Shown piece by piece: positions 29,954-40,592 of a stretch of DNA of 64,000 bases. This DNA comes from Peronospora farinosa (Eukaryota > Oomycota > Peronosporomycetes > Peronosporales > Peronosporaceae), in contig CANTFK010000891.1 in NCBI GenBank assembly GCA_947646735.1, positions 1-64,000 on the forward strand. Reading direction: 5' to 3'. Every line of letters begins with the position of its first letter. The stretch's first letter is position 1. The notes beneath the pieces were generated by a model. The model was not told the origin of the DNA. It ran no database searches and worked only from the letters and a program-made list of their open reading frames with translations. Position numbers and translations under genes: made by a program.

Positions 29954-31573
29954 ATGCTACGTCGCTCGTGTCTGACGTGTTTAGGCGCCGCCAGACGCCA
30001 CCTCTCGACGCATTCAAGGCCCAATTATCGTCGTATGATCCTCGAATCACGCGTGTATGACGTGGCAGAGCAGACGCCATTGCAAGAGGCGCCAGCTTTG
30101 TCCCACGCCCTGCAGAATCGCGTCTTGCTCAAGCGCGAAGACTTGCAGCCCGTTTTCAGCTTTAAAATCCGTGGTGCTTACAACAAAATGGCCAATTTGT
30201 CAGACGAGGAGAAAACAGCCGGTTGCGTATGCTGTTCAGCTGGTAATCACGCACAGGGAGTAGCACTCTCAGCCCGTAAGCTCGGGATACACGCCAAGGT
30301 CGTGATGCCATTGGCAACGCCCGACATTAAAGTAAACGCTGTGCGCCATCATGGCAAAGAATTTGTCGACATTATTCTCCATGGCAAGACGTTTGACGAT
30401 GCTGCAGCTGAAGCTCGGAGACTGGTGCAAGACGAGAAGCTCACGATCATTCTGCCTTTTGATGACCCACATATCATTGCTGGACAGGGAACCGTTGGCA
30501 TGGAAATTCTGCAACAGACCAGTGGATCTCAAGATAAGTTGGACGCCATTTTTGTCCCAGCAGGTGGAGGAGGCATGCTTGCGGGGATTGCGGCGTGGGT
30601 CAAGCAGATCCGACCGAGTGTCAAGGTTATTGGTGTTGAGGCGGCCGATGCCGCAGGTATGACGGCGTCGCTGGCAGCTGGACATGTTGTGGAACTGGAC
30701 CATGTCGGACTGTTTGCAGATGGCGCGGCGGTGAAGCGTGTGGGAACAGAGACATTTCGAGTGTGTGCCGACTACGTGGACGAGATGGTGACAGTGTCGA
30801 CCGACGAGATCTGTGCTGCTATCAAGGCAGGTTTTAAGGACACGCGTGCGATTCTTGAACCCGCAGGCGTGCTGTCTATTGCCGGTATGACGCAGTACGC
30901 CAAGACGCGCGGACTTTCAGGGTGTCAGTTTGTTGCTGTGACGTCTGGAGCTAACATCGATTTTGCCCGTCTACGCTTTGTGTCTGAGCGTGCGGACTCG
31001 CACGAGAGACTGCTTGCCGTGGAGATTGACGAGACCCCAGGTGCTTTCATGCGCCTCAACCGCCGACTAGACGCCGTGGGAGTTCGTATTACGGAGTTCA
31101 GCTACCGCTTCGGTGACGCTCAAAAAGCACGTGTGCATCTGTCGTTTTACTCGCCAAGTCCCGACCATGCAACTGCTGCTATTCGTGAGCTTCAGGAAGA
31201 AGAGTCTCCGTTGGGCTTCGCAAACGGTAGCGCCTACCAAGTGTTGGATCTGTCGGACAACGAGCTGGCCAAGGTCCACACGCGACACTTGGCTGGTGGC
31301 CGAGCTCGTGGTGACGTACAAGATGAGCGGCTATACCGCTTCGAGTTTCCAGACCGCCCACGCGCTCTGGCCACATTCTTGGAGGCGCTGCAGAGCACGT
31401 GGAACATCAGTCTATTCCACTACCGCAACCACGGCGCCGATGTCGGTCGGGTACTGGTGGGCTTCCAAGTTGCTGAAGAGGACCAGAAGCGCTTTCAGAC
31501 TTTCCTGAACCAATTGGCTTATGTCTTCTACGAGGAAACAGACAATCAAATGTACCAGGAGTTCATACACTAA
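29954..31573 (+). CDS. ilvA: Threonine dehydratase (threonine ammonia-lyase), biosynthetic
   Basis: Converts L-threonine to 2-oxobutanoate and ammonia, the first committed step of isoleucine synthesis; PLP-dependent, expected in mitochondria. 539 residues, no intron. Residues 1-22 (MLRRSCLTCLGAARRHLSTH) are Arg/Ser-rich without acids, a clear mitochondrial presequence. The PLP lysine is K71 in SFKIRGAYNKM; SAGNHAQG (about 95-102) and the glycine loop PAGGGGMLAG (about 195-205) bind the cofactor. Two ACT-like regulatory modules fill the C-terminal third (LLAVEIDETPGAFMRL; YRFEFPDRPRALATFL), implying feedback control by isoleucine as in the family. ATG at 29954 is chosen because upstream in-frame codons offer only GTG. 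Convergent with the next gene. Confidence 0.95.
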   Translation: MLRRSCLTCLGAARRHLSTHSRPNYRRMILESRVYDVAEQTPLQEAPALSHALQNRVLLKREDLQPVFSFKIRGAYNKMANLSDEEKTAGCVCCSAGNHAQGVALSARKLGIHAKVVMPLATPDIKVNAVRHHGKEFVDIILHGKTFDDAAAEARRLVQDEKLTIILPFDDPHIIAGQGTVGMEILQQTSGSQDKLDAIFVPAGGGGMLAGIAAWVKQIRPSVKVIGVEAADAAGMTASLAAGHVVELDHVGLFADGAAVKRVGTETFRVCADYVDEMVTVSTDEICAAIKAGFKDTRAILEPAGVLSIAGMTQYAKTRGLSGCQFVAVTSGANIDFARLRFVSERADSHERLLAVEIDETPGAFMRLNRRLDAVGVRITEFSYRFGDAQKARVHLSFYSPSPDHATAAIRELQEEESPLGFANGSAYQVLDLSDNELAKVHTRHLAGGRARGDVQDERLYRFEFPDRPRALATFLEALQSTWNISLFHYRNHGADVGRVLVGFQVAEEDQKRFQTFLNQLAYVFYEETDNQMYQEFIH

Positions 31574-31852
31574 ACGAAAAGATTGCATAGAGATAAACCT
31601 CATAGAGATGACGTGGTTGTGAATCAAAATGTCTTTACCTGTTGATATAGGAGGCTGCAACAATCGAATGACAAACAGTAACACAAAAAAGCTATACGCA
31701 AGCGATCGATAAAGCTGATGCGACGTAGCGAGCTATGAGTTCGCTTGACTATGACTACCTGTAGCCGACCTAGATTGCTATTCAGTGACTCAGAGCCGCT
31801 GTTGCACACTTACTGCCAAGTGGAGAGCAACACGTTCCGCATACCCAACTCT

Positions 31853-33353
31853 CTAATCCGAATCCGAGTCGGAGTCATTCAGTAAGTCAAATACATTGGC
31901 TATTTTCGCCGGTGCCGGCGCCGAGGTCTTGGTCTTGAGAGGCTCCATACGCTTCGGACGAGGTCCCGACTTCCGTGCCGAAGCATCCTCCTTTGCGGGA
32001 GGGCCACGACCACCACCGCCGTCAACGGAGCGACGGCCGCCACGGCCGCGACCACGACCACCACGGGAAGTATCATCACGACTGCTCTTGCGCGTCGACA
32101 CGACAGCCTGAGCGTCAGTCGTAGAGTCAGCCTTAGCCTTGGCCTTGGCTTCTTTGGCTTCTCTAGCTTCCTTCGCCTTTGCTTTCGTCTCTTTCATCTT
32201 TGCCTTGCGCTCAATTTCAGAAGCCTTCTTACGTTCCAGATAAGCGCTTTCATCGCGTGGTTTCGCCTCGCCAAAAATGCTAGGCATGTGTGTATCCAGA
32301 TCCTTCTTTTCTGGAGAAGCGGTGCGTGGCAAAAGCGACAGACGTGGGCGTTCTCGACGAGCATCGTTGCCCTCACTGCACAAAAGATCACAACGTTAAC
32401 ATCCCCGCTTCCAACCATATCGTCCAATGATTGGATTCAAAAGAAACATACCGAGGGCGATCGTCCGACGGACGGTCATTGCGCTTTTCGAACCTGCCGT
32501 TATCGCGCGGCTTACGGTCACGTTCGCGGACCAGCGCCACGTCCATCTTAACAGAGCGGCCATCAAGGTTACGTCCATCCAACTCCAGAGCCTGTAGGAG
32601 CTTCTCCTTGTCTTCAAGCTCCACGTAAGCAAAGCCCTTGGGACGATTCTCATAGTCACGCGGGAAACGAATGTCCCTGATACCGTCCGGTCCTATAAAG
32701 TCCGCCAGGTCGTCCTCTGTCAGACGGAATGACAAGTTGCCCACGAAAAGCTACAGCAAAACACCACAAGATTCAGTTTATAGCCAGCCCCATTACTTAC
32801 TCGTCCACTCCAAAACAACAGTCTAACCTTCCATGGACCGACATCTGGCACGGGGTTCTTTGGACGCTCCTCACGTTGCTCACGAGACCCATGACGGTCT
32901 TCGTGTGACCCGCGCCGGTCGTCGTGTCCTCCCCGACGATCTCCATAGCCTCCTCGACGGCCATCACGTTTATCTTCATGATAGGGACTACGACGTGGCT
33001 CTGATATATTGCAATATTGCAATAGCAAAAAATATGTCAATCTTTTTCTCTCTGTCTGTCATACAAACTCCTGCTCGTCACGTGACAATTCCAAAATTTC
33101 ATACCATCGCGTTGACGTTCCGGGGGATGGCTTTCTTCCTCCCCCTTAATGGGCTGCTGCAGCGTTTCTGTTCTGCTTAGAATACAGTAGAATGTACAGT
33201 AAGAGACGCGTGTCAATGGACGAAAGAACAAATCGATGCTTGCAAATTTTACGAAGGAATCTTGGGGGCCACTGGAAGTGGCGGCAAGTCCGTATCGTCA
33301 TCATCGGCCCAGGAGCTAGTGCCACTACGCGCAAAGCCCAAATTCTGTGCCAT
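31853..33353 (-). CDS. eIF4B-like translation initiation factor (five exons)
   Basis: RNA-binding cofactor expected to stimulate the eIF4A helicase during mRNA scanning. Proposed exons on the minus strand: 33353-33253, 33172-33105, 33000-32828, 32750-32452, 32375-31853; introns of 80, 104, 77 and 76 nt are GT-AG and the phases agree, giving 387 residues. The N-terminus has the eIF4B-type SSWADDDDTDLPPLP. An Arg/Gly/Asp-rich region precedes one RRM (about 112-190) with RNP2 LFVGNL and RNP1 KGFAYVEL. Downstream are RPRLSLLPR, a Lys/Ala/Glu helical stretch, an RG-rich box and the conserved end NVFDLLNDSDSDSD. The gene structure is inferred by eye; exon 2 is the least certain part. Confidence 0.82.
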
Positions 33354-34006
33354 AATGCTGTCTCTTGCTTGGTGATCTGCTTTTTGTCTCTGTCTGAAGT
33401 AGTTTTTGTCGTGGTTTTTGACTTAATTTTTGACTTGATTTTTATACCTGATATAGAACTGAAGATAGAAAATCGAAATAACAGTTATGGAAATGATATA
33501 GGGATGTAGTGTGATGTGACATTTGATAGAGCGTCTTCTATGAAATGCTAACCGGTGGACAAGACTGAACGAGAGCTTTTAATTATAGCGACTTTTTGCA
33601 ACCGCGAGGTTTTACGCTGACCTAATTGTCAAATTTTGATGCATACTTGATCGTAAAATGTTCACCACAAGCAAAAACATTAGCGTCTCATAGCTGTAGT
33701 TGCCCCGGAATTACTACAATTACATTATTGAGATCAGAAACAAAAGCAGCAAGTGATATATATTAAAAATCTCATATGAACATAGTTGTCTTATCTCAAA
33801 TTTATCGTTCCTCTACTCGTAAGCAATAAGTTATAGTCAATTTACCTGTCAAGTAAAGACAAAATTACTTTTCGAAAAAGTTGCTTAGCTGAAATTTATT
33901 GCAATATTAGCAAGAGTTTGCGCTCACCACCAATCAAATGCGGCCAATCATAATCCTGCAACAACAATTGCTGGTGTCTAGCCACTTGACGTCAATAAAC
34001 TGAGCA
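33354..34006. other. Divergent intergenic region (eIF4B-like / RPF2)
   Basis: 653 bp, A+T-rich, between two divergent start codons, so it must hold both promoters. No protein-coding frame of note. Confidence 0.6.
33922..33938 (+). promoter_or_regulatory. Inr-like core promoter of RPF2
   Basis: GCTCACCACCAATCAAA, about 70-85 bp upstream of the ATG, partly matches the oomycete initiator consensus GCTCATTYYNCAWTTT. Weak match; position fits. Confidence 0.3.
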
Positions 34007-35035
34007 ATGGCAGGAGGTGGCAAGACTATCAGGAACACGGCGGGCAAGCAAATTCTGCGTGCTACAAAGAAAGTAACAAAGCAGACGACCAAGCAGAGTC
34101 GTAAGGTGACAAGCATTGCAAAGCCCAAGCGACTCAAGGCACATGTGCAGCGTGCGATCAAGGCCAAGGAGCCTAAGCTAGTAGAAAACACGAAAAACTT
34201 GCTGGTACTGCGTGGCAACAAGACAAATGAGGAGGTAAATGAGTTGCTACGTGACTTGCGTATGATCAAGGCGCCGTATGCCAAGTTTATGGGCAAGAAG
34301 AATGACATCCACGTGTTTGACGATGAAAATAAGGTGGAGTTTTTGACGCAGAAGAACGATGCAAGTCTGTTTCTCATTGGTAGCAGCACTAAGAAGCGTC
34401 CAAACAATATCGTGTTTGGCCGCACGTTCGATGGTCACATTCTCGATGTCTTGGAGTTCAGTTTTTCCAATTTCAAGGCTATCAGTGCTTTCAAGTGCAA
34501 GAGCAAGAAAGCACCCGGCTCGAAGCCCGCCTTTGTATTTACAGGCGACCAGTGGGAGAGTGTTGAGGCATTTATGAAGCTCAAAAACATTCTGCTTGAC
34601 ACGTTTCGTGGTGCAATCGTGCAGAATGTGAATATCAAGGGATTAGACCACGTCATTGTGTGCACGGCCTGGAAAGAGACGGTCTCCTTCCGTTCGTACT
34701 CGATCGACTTCAAGAAAGGTGATGAGTCTCACCCGCGTGTAGAGCTGGACGAGATGGGTCCACGCTTTAATCTACATTTTCGTCGTACTAAGTTTGCATC
34801 GTCTGACTTGATGAAGGCTGCCACCAAGAAACCCAAGGGTCTAGCTCCCAAGAAAATTAAGAATATCTCTCGTGACGAGCTTACAGGCGACAAACTTGGA
34901 CGTATTCACATGGACCACCAGGATGTTTACTCGATGCAGAGCCGCCGGGTGAAGGCACTGCGCAAAACACCTGCTGACCTTAAGGCTGGTAAAGACGCTG
35001 GAGACGAGACGGGTGACCTCAAAATGGAACACTAA
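34007..35035 (+). CDS. RPF2: Ribosome production factor 2 (Brix domain)
   Basis: Nucleolar factor that, with Rrs1, brings the 5S RNP into the pre-60S ribosomal particle. 342 residues, no intron, close to the usual family length. After a Lys/Arg-rich N-terminus (QILRATKKVTKQTTKQSRKV) and the RPF2-type segment LKAHVQRAIKAKEPKLVENT, the Brix domain runs from about 30 to 235: LLVLRGNKTNEEVNELL, DLRMIKAPYAKFMGKKNDI, FLIGSSTKKRPNNIVFGRTF, and the end block GPRFNLHFRR. The C-terminal tail is basic with few hydrophobics, as in homologues. Start ATG has a purine at -3. Convergent with the phosphatase gene, 198 bp apart. Confidence 0.95.
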   Translation: MAGGGKTIRNTAGKQILRATKKVTKQTTKQSRKVTSIAKPKRLKAHVQRAIKAKEPKLVENTKNLLVLRGNKTNEEVNELLRDLRMIKAPYAKFMGKKNDIHVFDDENKVEFLTQKNDASLFLIGSSTKKRPNNIVFGRTFDGHILDVLEFSFSNFKAISAFKCKSKKAPGSKPAFVFTGDQWESVEAFMKLKNILLDTFRGAIVQNVNIKGLDHVIVCTAWKETVSFRSYSIDFKKGDESHPRVELDEMGPRFNLHFRRTKFASSDLMKAATKKPKGLAPKKIKNISRDELTGDKLGRIHMDHQDVYSMQSRRVKALRKTPADLKAGKDAGDETGDLKMEH

Positions 35036-35233
35036 TGTATAGATCAGGAGTAGCTTTACACGAACAACACGTTTGCTTTTTAACACATTGCACAAACGCG
35101 CAGCTTGGTCGTGCTAATACTCTTTCTCATTTACGTGCGAGTCAGAATCCACCCAAACCTCCGTTTCAATGCTTTTGAAGGCGTCGTTACGGGGCTCGGA
35201 TGCTCTGTCGGACACTATGTCGGATCCGAGCCT

Positions 35234-36343
35234 CTACTGTAGCAACTTGGTCAGGTGGTCGAAATCCGTTACAAACAAATCTGCACCTTCCTTCACAACG
35301 TCACGAGTGACAACACCACCGAAACCGACAAAAAGATCAGCAGGCGGACGTGCCTGAAGATCCGTAACACCGTCGCCAACCATTGCAATCTTCTCGTAGC
35401 CGTGAATGCGCTTGATACTGGAAGTATCAAAGCATCAATTGCAACAAGTTAGGGATGAATGCCCGTTTTGTAGCAATTTTCATCAGCAACGTACACTTCA
35501 ATGGCCTGGGCCTTGCCTCCGTCGCGCGACGTGAGCTCCGCATCGTCAAAACCGCTATAGTTTCCATCGTCGTCAAAGAAAATGGTGTTGGCGTAGATGT
35601 TGTAGAGAGGGATACCTATTTTCTCAGCAACTGGCTCAATCATGAGACGAAAGCCACCCGACACGAGAAAGACGGCAATGCCCTTCTCCTGTAGCGTCGC
35701 CATGAGCTTCTTGATGCCTTCCACACCAGCAAAGTGTGAGCCGCATACTCCATCTACCTAAGCAATCGACAAGACGTACCTGGCGTGAACTTGGGCGGGT
35801 GCTGCTTCAAGCAGTCCTGGATATTTTGCCTTGATGGCTTGATAATTTCCAATCGAGCCGCGAGCGCGTTTTCAAACTTGACGTTTCCATTCATGGCCCT
35901 ACACCACACACCACAACATCACAAGTGAACACTTTCACGCTAAACAGTCTTCCCAATTACAGCAATATTTACTTGGTGGTCCACTCATGGACGGCCTTGC
36001 CGGCGCCGCAGTGCTCGGCGAGCACGTCGATACCCTCGTCCACGCACACGGTACTATCAACATCGAAGCACACGGCACCTACAGAGCGCCAAATGTCGCT
36101 GACAGTTTCAGGTTGAGGAGACAATGTGAAGCGTTCCAGCAACGAGAGAGCACGTGAATGATGCTGATCCAGACATTTAGTTAGTAGTTATTCAAATGTA
36201 CCGATTCGTCTTCTTATCAACATTTGGATAGGGTAGAGCCAGTAAAAGACATGTAGCGCTATGTAGAGAAATTAGTAAATCTTTGTGTAGTTTACCGGTG
36301 CTACCATAGATCGTGTGAGTTTGGTCAAGCGATAGGCGAGCAT
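35234..36343 (-). CDS. serB: Phosphoserine phosphatase (five exons)
   Basis: Hydrolyses O-phosphoserine to serine, the last step of the phosphorylated serine pathway. HAD superfamily. Proposed exons: 36343-36296, 36163-35973, 35898-35780, 35717-35495, 35417-35234; introns 132, 74, 62 and 77 nt, all GT-AG with matching phases, giving 254 residues. HAD motif I is VCFDVDSTVC (nucleophile D50, acid D52); substrate-cap residues include the E of VDEGIDVLAEH; motif II is LVSGGF; motif III lies in GGKAQAIEV; motif IV is MVGDGVTDLQA. The first 16 residues (MLAYRLTKLTRSMVAP) are basic, possibly an organellar signal. The first intron contains a TACTAAC branch site. No frame breaks. Confidence 0.88.
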
Positions 36344-36420
36344 TGTGATGGAGGTCGAAGTTGGAGGTCGAAGTTAATTTGTGTGAGGTCGAATGTTTAA
36401 AATACCTCGTCCTACGAAAA

Positions 36421-36440
36421 AGGTTGGACGAATGTGGCTC
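36421..36440 (-). promoter_or_regulatory. Inr-like core promoter of phosphoserine phosphatase
   Basis: On the minus strand GAGCCACATTCGTCCAACCT, about 80-95 bp upstream of the ATG, resembles the oomycete Inr (TCATTYYNCA core). Tentative. Confidence 0.3.
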
Positions 36441-36644
36441 GGGATGTCTCAAAAAACACAGAAATTTAGAATCGTCGGTTGTATGAATGTCTTGTCACTG
36501 AAACTGCCTTGCGTGCTTTGTGATGATCATAGGCACGGCAATTTTTTTGAATAACAGGTTTGATCAGAAATGTAGCGTTTTAATTTATTGCTGCAAGTGT
36601 ACATAGTTCTACAGTCACGCTAACATCTCGGGTAATACGACTCC

Positions 36645-38327
36645 TCAGTGGGCAGCGGCAACTTCCTGTCGCTCCCACTCAGCAATGTTGTTCTCAATGC
36701 CGTTTACGAGTTCGTTCACATCCAGCCAGGGAATGCCATTGAGCGCCACGACTGCCGGGAGCGCCATCGTTTTCAAAAAGCATACTTGACTACCTAAAAA
36801 CTTCCCGTACGTCCACGAGTCACGAAAGCAGAACCATGGACTCACACGCAACTTCTCACGCGCGTCCAACTCGCCCTGCTTGTAGTGCTCGTCGTTGAGG
36901 CGGAACACCCACTTCTTGTGGTTCGCAAACGGCTTCATTGTTTGGCTGATGTCGCTCACGTGCATGGCGATACACAGTGCGCGTACCTGCAAATATTGCG
37001 GTAGTACCGTGTCTTCCTCCTCGAGCATCTTCCACTCGTCGGCCGTCGTGTTGTTAATTCTAGCGAGCAGCTCGGGTTGATAAATAAGAGCTGTCGCGGA
37101 AATGGTTTCACGAATGACATCGAGGACCTCGTTTTGATAAACGGGTGTCAATTTGGACAAGATGCCGAACCGTGGGTCAATGACTGCCTGTACTGCAAGA
37201 TCCATGTGCTTGGACTCCATCGGAGCCATAGTAGGGTACTTCTGCGCAATAGGGTGGCCGGTCTTGATCAAAAAGTCGTTGGTCAAGCCAACGTGCTCTA
37301 CGTCGTGCATTACTGCTGCTAGAAGTGCCCCAACCTGGTTGTGCTGAGAGATCTTCTCACCCAATTTCGTATTCCATAGCATCATGAAAAGTGTATGTAT
37401 CACGTCTGCGGCATGGGTGGCATTGTGGAACGGCATGTTGCCGTCGTAGCGCTCCTGAATATGCCTCAGGAAGCTCGGTAGGACGCTGAAGTCTACGAAC
37501 TCCTCGTTGCAATCAATGCTTTCGAAAATCAGCATGCCTATAAACACGACGACGTTGCCTGGCATAAACTCCTCCAAACTAATCACATCTAGCCGTGGCG
37601 TGCCAAATGATGACTTGATAATCGGTACAACCTTGTCAATGTACTGGTCCGGAACCTCACAGCGAGTACACATTTGGCGAATTTGGTCTTCACCGAAAAT
37701 CTCGCTTGGTCGACCTCGTTTTCTTGACGTGGGGGTCGCCTCATTTAGATCACTAAAGCTCTCCTCATCAATGTCGTCCCAAGAGACCGTTGTCCGGTGC
37801 TCTCCACTGCTATGCCTAGTAACAATGACATTTAATTTGGTGCAAATAGCCGCCGGGGTTGGCACTGACCGTCGGTAGTACGCCTGCGCACGGTCAAAGG
37901 TCACGCTGCGACGTTGAATGCCGGCTGAAACCGACTTTAAATAAAATGCCAGTGTTTTAATCTTGGCTTCAATTGCGCCCGTTATCGGGAGTCGATTGCT
38001 CGTCATTGACGACGTCACCTTCATGTCCTCGTAGTCGTTTCCGACCGCTGGACTCGCGCGTACGTCTGCTGTTGACTTGGTCACTGGAATATGCCTCTCA
38101 TTCCCCAATTTGACCTCAAACTTGCAGCTATCCACATCGTTTTTGTCATCGATGAGGATGGGGTCTTCTTGCCTCGACTCAAACACGAAGCACGAGCTCG
38201 AGGCGGACGAAGACATCGACGAGGAAGACGACGTGGCAGGGGCTGACACAGAAGAGGAAGGGGCGGCAACCACCACCGTCTGAGGTTTTTTACGAGAGAC
38301 GAAAAAGTGGTTCATGCGTCGAGTCAT
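36645..38327 (-). CDS. 3',5'-cyclic nucleotide phosphodiesterase
   Basis: Class I PDE that would hydrolyse cAMP and/or cGMP. 560 residues from the first in-frame ATG (MTRRMNHFFVSRKKP). The frame is open for another 57 codons upstream without ATG, and a possible splice acceptor (TTTGCAG) lies near 38508, so a 5' exon may be missing from this model. N-terminal 200 residues are Ser-rich and low-complexity. The catalytic HD domain has the signature HNATHAADVIHT (first metal His about 301), HDVEHVGLTNDF (H341, D342) and HVSDISQTMKP (D459), so all four metal ligands are present. The usual helix motif ATDMxxH reads ISATALIYQ here, losing the polar residues. No GAF, PAS or membrane segment seen, so localisation is probably cytosolic. 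Confidence 0.88.
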   Translation of the reverse strand: MTRRMNHFFVSRKKPQTVVVAAPSSSVSAPATSSSSSMSSSASSSCFVFESRQEDPILIDDKNDVDSCKFEVKLGNERHIPVTKSTADVRASPAVGNDYEDMKVTSSMTSNRLPITGAIEAKIKTLAFYLKSVSAGIQRRSVTFDRAQAYYRRSVPTPAAICTKLNVIVTRHSSGEHRTTVSWDDIDEESFSDLNEATPTSRKRGRPSEIFGEDQIRQMCTRCEVPDQYIDKVVPIIKSSFGTPRLDVISLEEFMPGNVVVFIGMLIFESIDCNEEFVDFSVLPSFLRHIQERYDGNMPFHNATHAADVIHTLFMMLWNTKLGEKISQHNQVGALLAAVMHDVEHVGLTNDFLIKTGHPIAQKYPTMAPMESKHMDLAVQAVIDPRFGILSKLTPVYQNEVLDVIRETISATALIYQPELLARINNTTADEWKMLEEEDTVLPQYLQVRALCIAMHVSDISQTMKPFANHKKWVFRLNDEHYKQGELDAREKLRVSPWFCFRDSWTYGKFLGSQVCFLKTMALPAVVALNGIPWLDVNELVNGIENNIAEWERQEVAAAH

Positions 38328-39633
38328 CGAGGCTCCAAAACTAAGGGACGTGTATGTGCTTGAGGCTCGACTAGAGCAAATCTGACCTGTGCCTGATGTC
38401 TTAACTGTGCTACAACTATTTCCACCGCCAAATACGTTCGTTCGCTCAAGCCGCCCACTCTCGTTAAAGTATCTGTCTTTCGTGTTACGTCCTCGCAAAA
38501 AGACTGCAAATGACTACCTCATCTGCCTCGCGTCCTGGAAACCTCGCACGGCTCTCCGCCACTTTCTGGGCAGAGCGGTGAAAGTGTCTCACGAAAGCGA
38601 GGGGGCGCAATGCCCAACAGTAACTCTGTACTGACATCTGTCGGTCTAGCGAGGGATACTATACGAGAAAAACCAATTTAACACCTGGCTACACCGACGC
38701 TGTCTGAAACGCTTTGTGACACTTTTGTGGCGTTCTATTTTGACTGAAGTTTACTATGACCAGAAGACCCACAGCAAGTTGCCACAGACAGAAATCGTAG
38801 AATATATGTAAAGGAGTCCTTGGAACTGCATCAGAAGTAGCGTACTGCCCTTCTGCTTCAGGAACGCTTCATTCAGCGCCAGATGGAAAAAGAGTGAACG
38901 TTGACCTCGTTCTTTTTTTCGCGAAGGCATTACATTACCAAAGCATAGTATATCTGCCGGTAAATGCAACCGTTGGACATGCGAACTTGGTGGGGCTGAT
39001 TACATCCGGACACTTTGTAGACAGGCAATAGAGCTTTACGCTTTGAAGTTTTGCTCGCTGTTGCTTGTTGTTGCTCGTTGTTGCTCAATTGAGTGGCCGC
39101 AATTGAACACGTAGGGGATGTCCAGCGCAACTCGAGGAATTTTAACGCGAAGAACAGCCGCTTCTGCCTGCGCCATGAGGCGAATCCATCCAATCGAAGT
39201 AGAACCGGTCCGCCGCCAACGAAAACGTGGCAGCAGGCCGCGGTACGTGCCTGCAATGATCGCGATGATCGCGTACGGACAGGACGAGGTGGTTGAGTTT
39301 GACGGTGCGCGACGTGGTTGAGAGCAGGATCTGAACGAGCACAATTACATCCATGGTGTGCTTGTCGAGAAGGTAGCACCGTTATAGATATGGTGGGCCC
39401 CACCGAGGTACATTTTCGATCTGATACAAGTGTCGATGGATGTCTGGTATCCGAGACAGAACTGAACCGAGTGGGCCTCCCCCTTTAAAGCGATATAAGG
39501 GTGATGGGCGAATGGTTAGGGATCTTAATCTCGACAAGAGTGGAACTATTGTGAAATTCAAGTTGAAAGAAGAGCTCTTCGAAACTCCACCAAAGCTTCA
39601 GTTGTAAAATTACGCCCAGCTTAGACTGTAGCC

Positions 39634-40077
39634 ATGACGCAAAAGATTTCGATGGTCGCGATCCCAACAAGTAGCCAGGATAGGATCGACCGGTCTTCTC
39701 CGCTGTTTGATACGGTTCGGTATCTGGTCGTCACTCACGCAGTAGGCGGTAACATTGCGTACGGTGTGTTGGTATTCGCAGAATGTCTCCTTTACCTCTT
39801 GCAAGCCGATACGAGCTTGTCAAACGTTCAAACAGTGCTGACAGAGCTGCGCACGACAACATGAGACAAGACAGCACGCCTGAAAGCCCTGGCGTGGGCG
39901 CATTTTGACCAGTACCTGAGCTGCCATGAGTCCATTTGCGCCTTGGGCACGGATGTCAGTGCACACTTGCAAGAGATTGAGGCGTTGGTGGGATATGAGA
40001 CACGAAGAACAGCGACGCTTGTAACGTATGTTGGCAGTGCTCGCTTGCCTGTGACTCATCCTGGAGCTGACGGGTAA
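39634..40077 (+). pseudogene. Unidentified decayed gene
   Basis: Starts ATG (MTQKISMVAIPTSSQDRIDR) and is open to a TGA at about 39862, after which the same frame remains open to a TAA at about 40077 (LKALAWAHFDQYL, VSAHLQEIEALVGYETRR). Protein-like composition across a single stop suggests a pseudogene. Family not recognised. Alternatively chance frames. Confidence 0.3.
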
Positions 40078-40511
40078 AACAAAGGCACAACTTCACATTC
40101 AGTTCCATGAATCGTTGACAGTAAACTACGCGAGCTTGAAGCATCAAAGCAGGAAGATCGCAATCTTGCTGCGCCACTTGAGCGTGTGTGTGGTATCTTC
40201 CGGCCACGAGATTGTAGCCACCGCCAACGCAGTGTACTTCGACGACTGGAGGATATGTTGACATCTGTGACAGAACAAGCATGTTTGGCGATGTTGCATG
40301 TAGTTGGAAACTTCATGATCGCAACGAGAGTGCGTGTGTTTGCATATGTTTACTCTTCTAGAAACGCGTGATTGACGTTATCAGGATTGGGACTTGGGAA
40401 AAGCGGATCCTAACCTGCTGCACTCCGAAGCTGTTTGAGTCCTCGGAACGCAAGCTGAGGATTGAAGACCAAGATGCAAGTTAGTGTACCAGCGGGGATG
40501 CTGTGAAGGAG

Positions 40512-40592
40512 TGTGTTGCGAGAAATACTTGTCAGGAATGCGTTGCGAGAAATGCTTGTCAGGAATGCGTTGCGAGAAATGCTTGTCAGAAA
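40512..40592 (+). repeat. 27-bp tandem repeat (three copies)
   Basis: Units start at 40512, 40539 and 40566, with a partial fourth at 40593. The unit is TGCGTTGCGAGAAATGCTTG followed by TCAGGAA, nearly identical between copies, and in one frame encodes CVARNACQE. Confidence 0.9.

Noticed and set aside
31580..31850. Small minus-strand frames between threonine dehydratase and the eIF4B-like gene
   Set aside because: Short, no domain, located in the convergent 3' region.
32388..32451. C-terminal extension of the RRM exon in the eIF4B-like gene
   Set aside because: It is intron sequence with GTATGT donor and TGCAG acceptor; the spliced frame continues with eIF4B-like sequence.
35449..35494. Read-through end of phosphoserine phosphatase (ending ...YKTGIHP)
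   Set aside because: This is intron 4; splicing to 35417 restores HAD motif IV and the normal C-terminus.
36192..36452. Small minus-strand frame upstream of the phosphatase
   Set aside because: Overlaps exon 1 and intron 1 of the phosphatase in another frame; no independent support.
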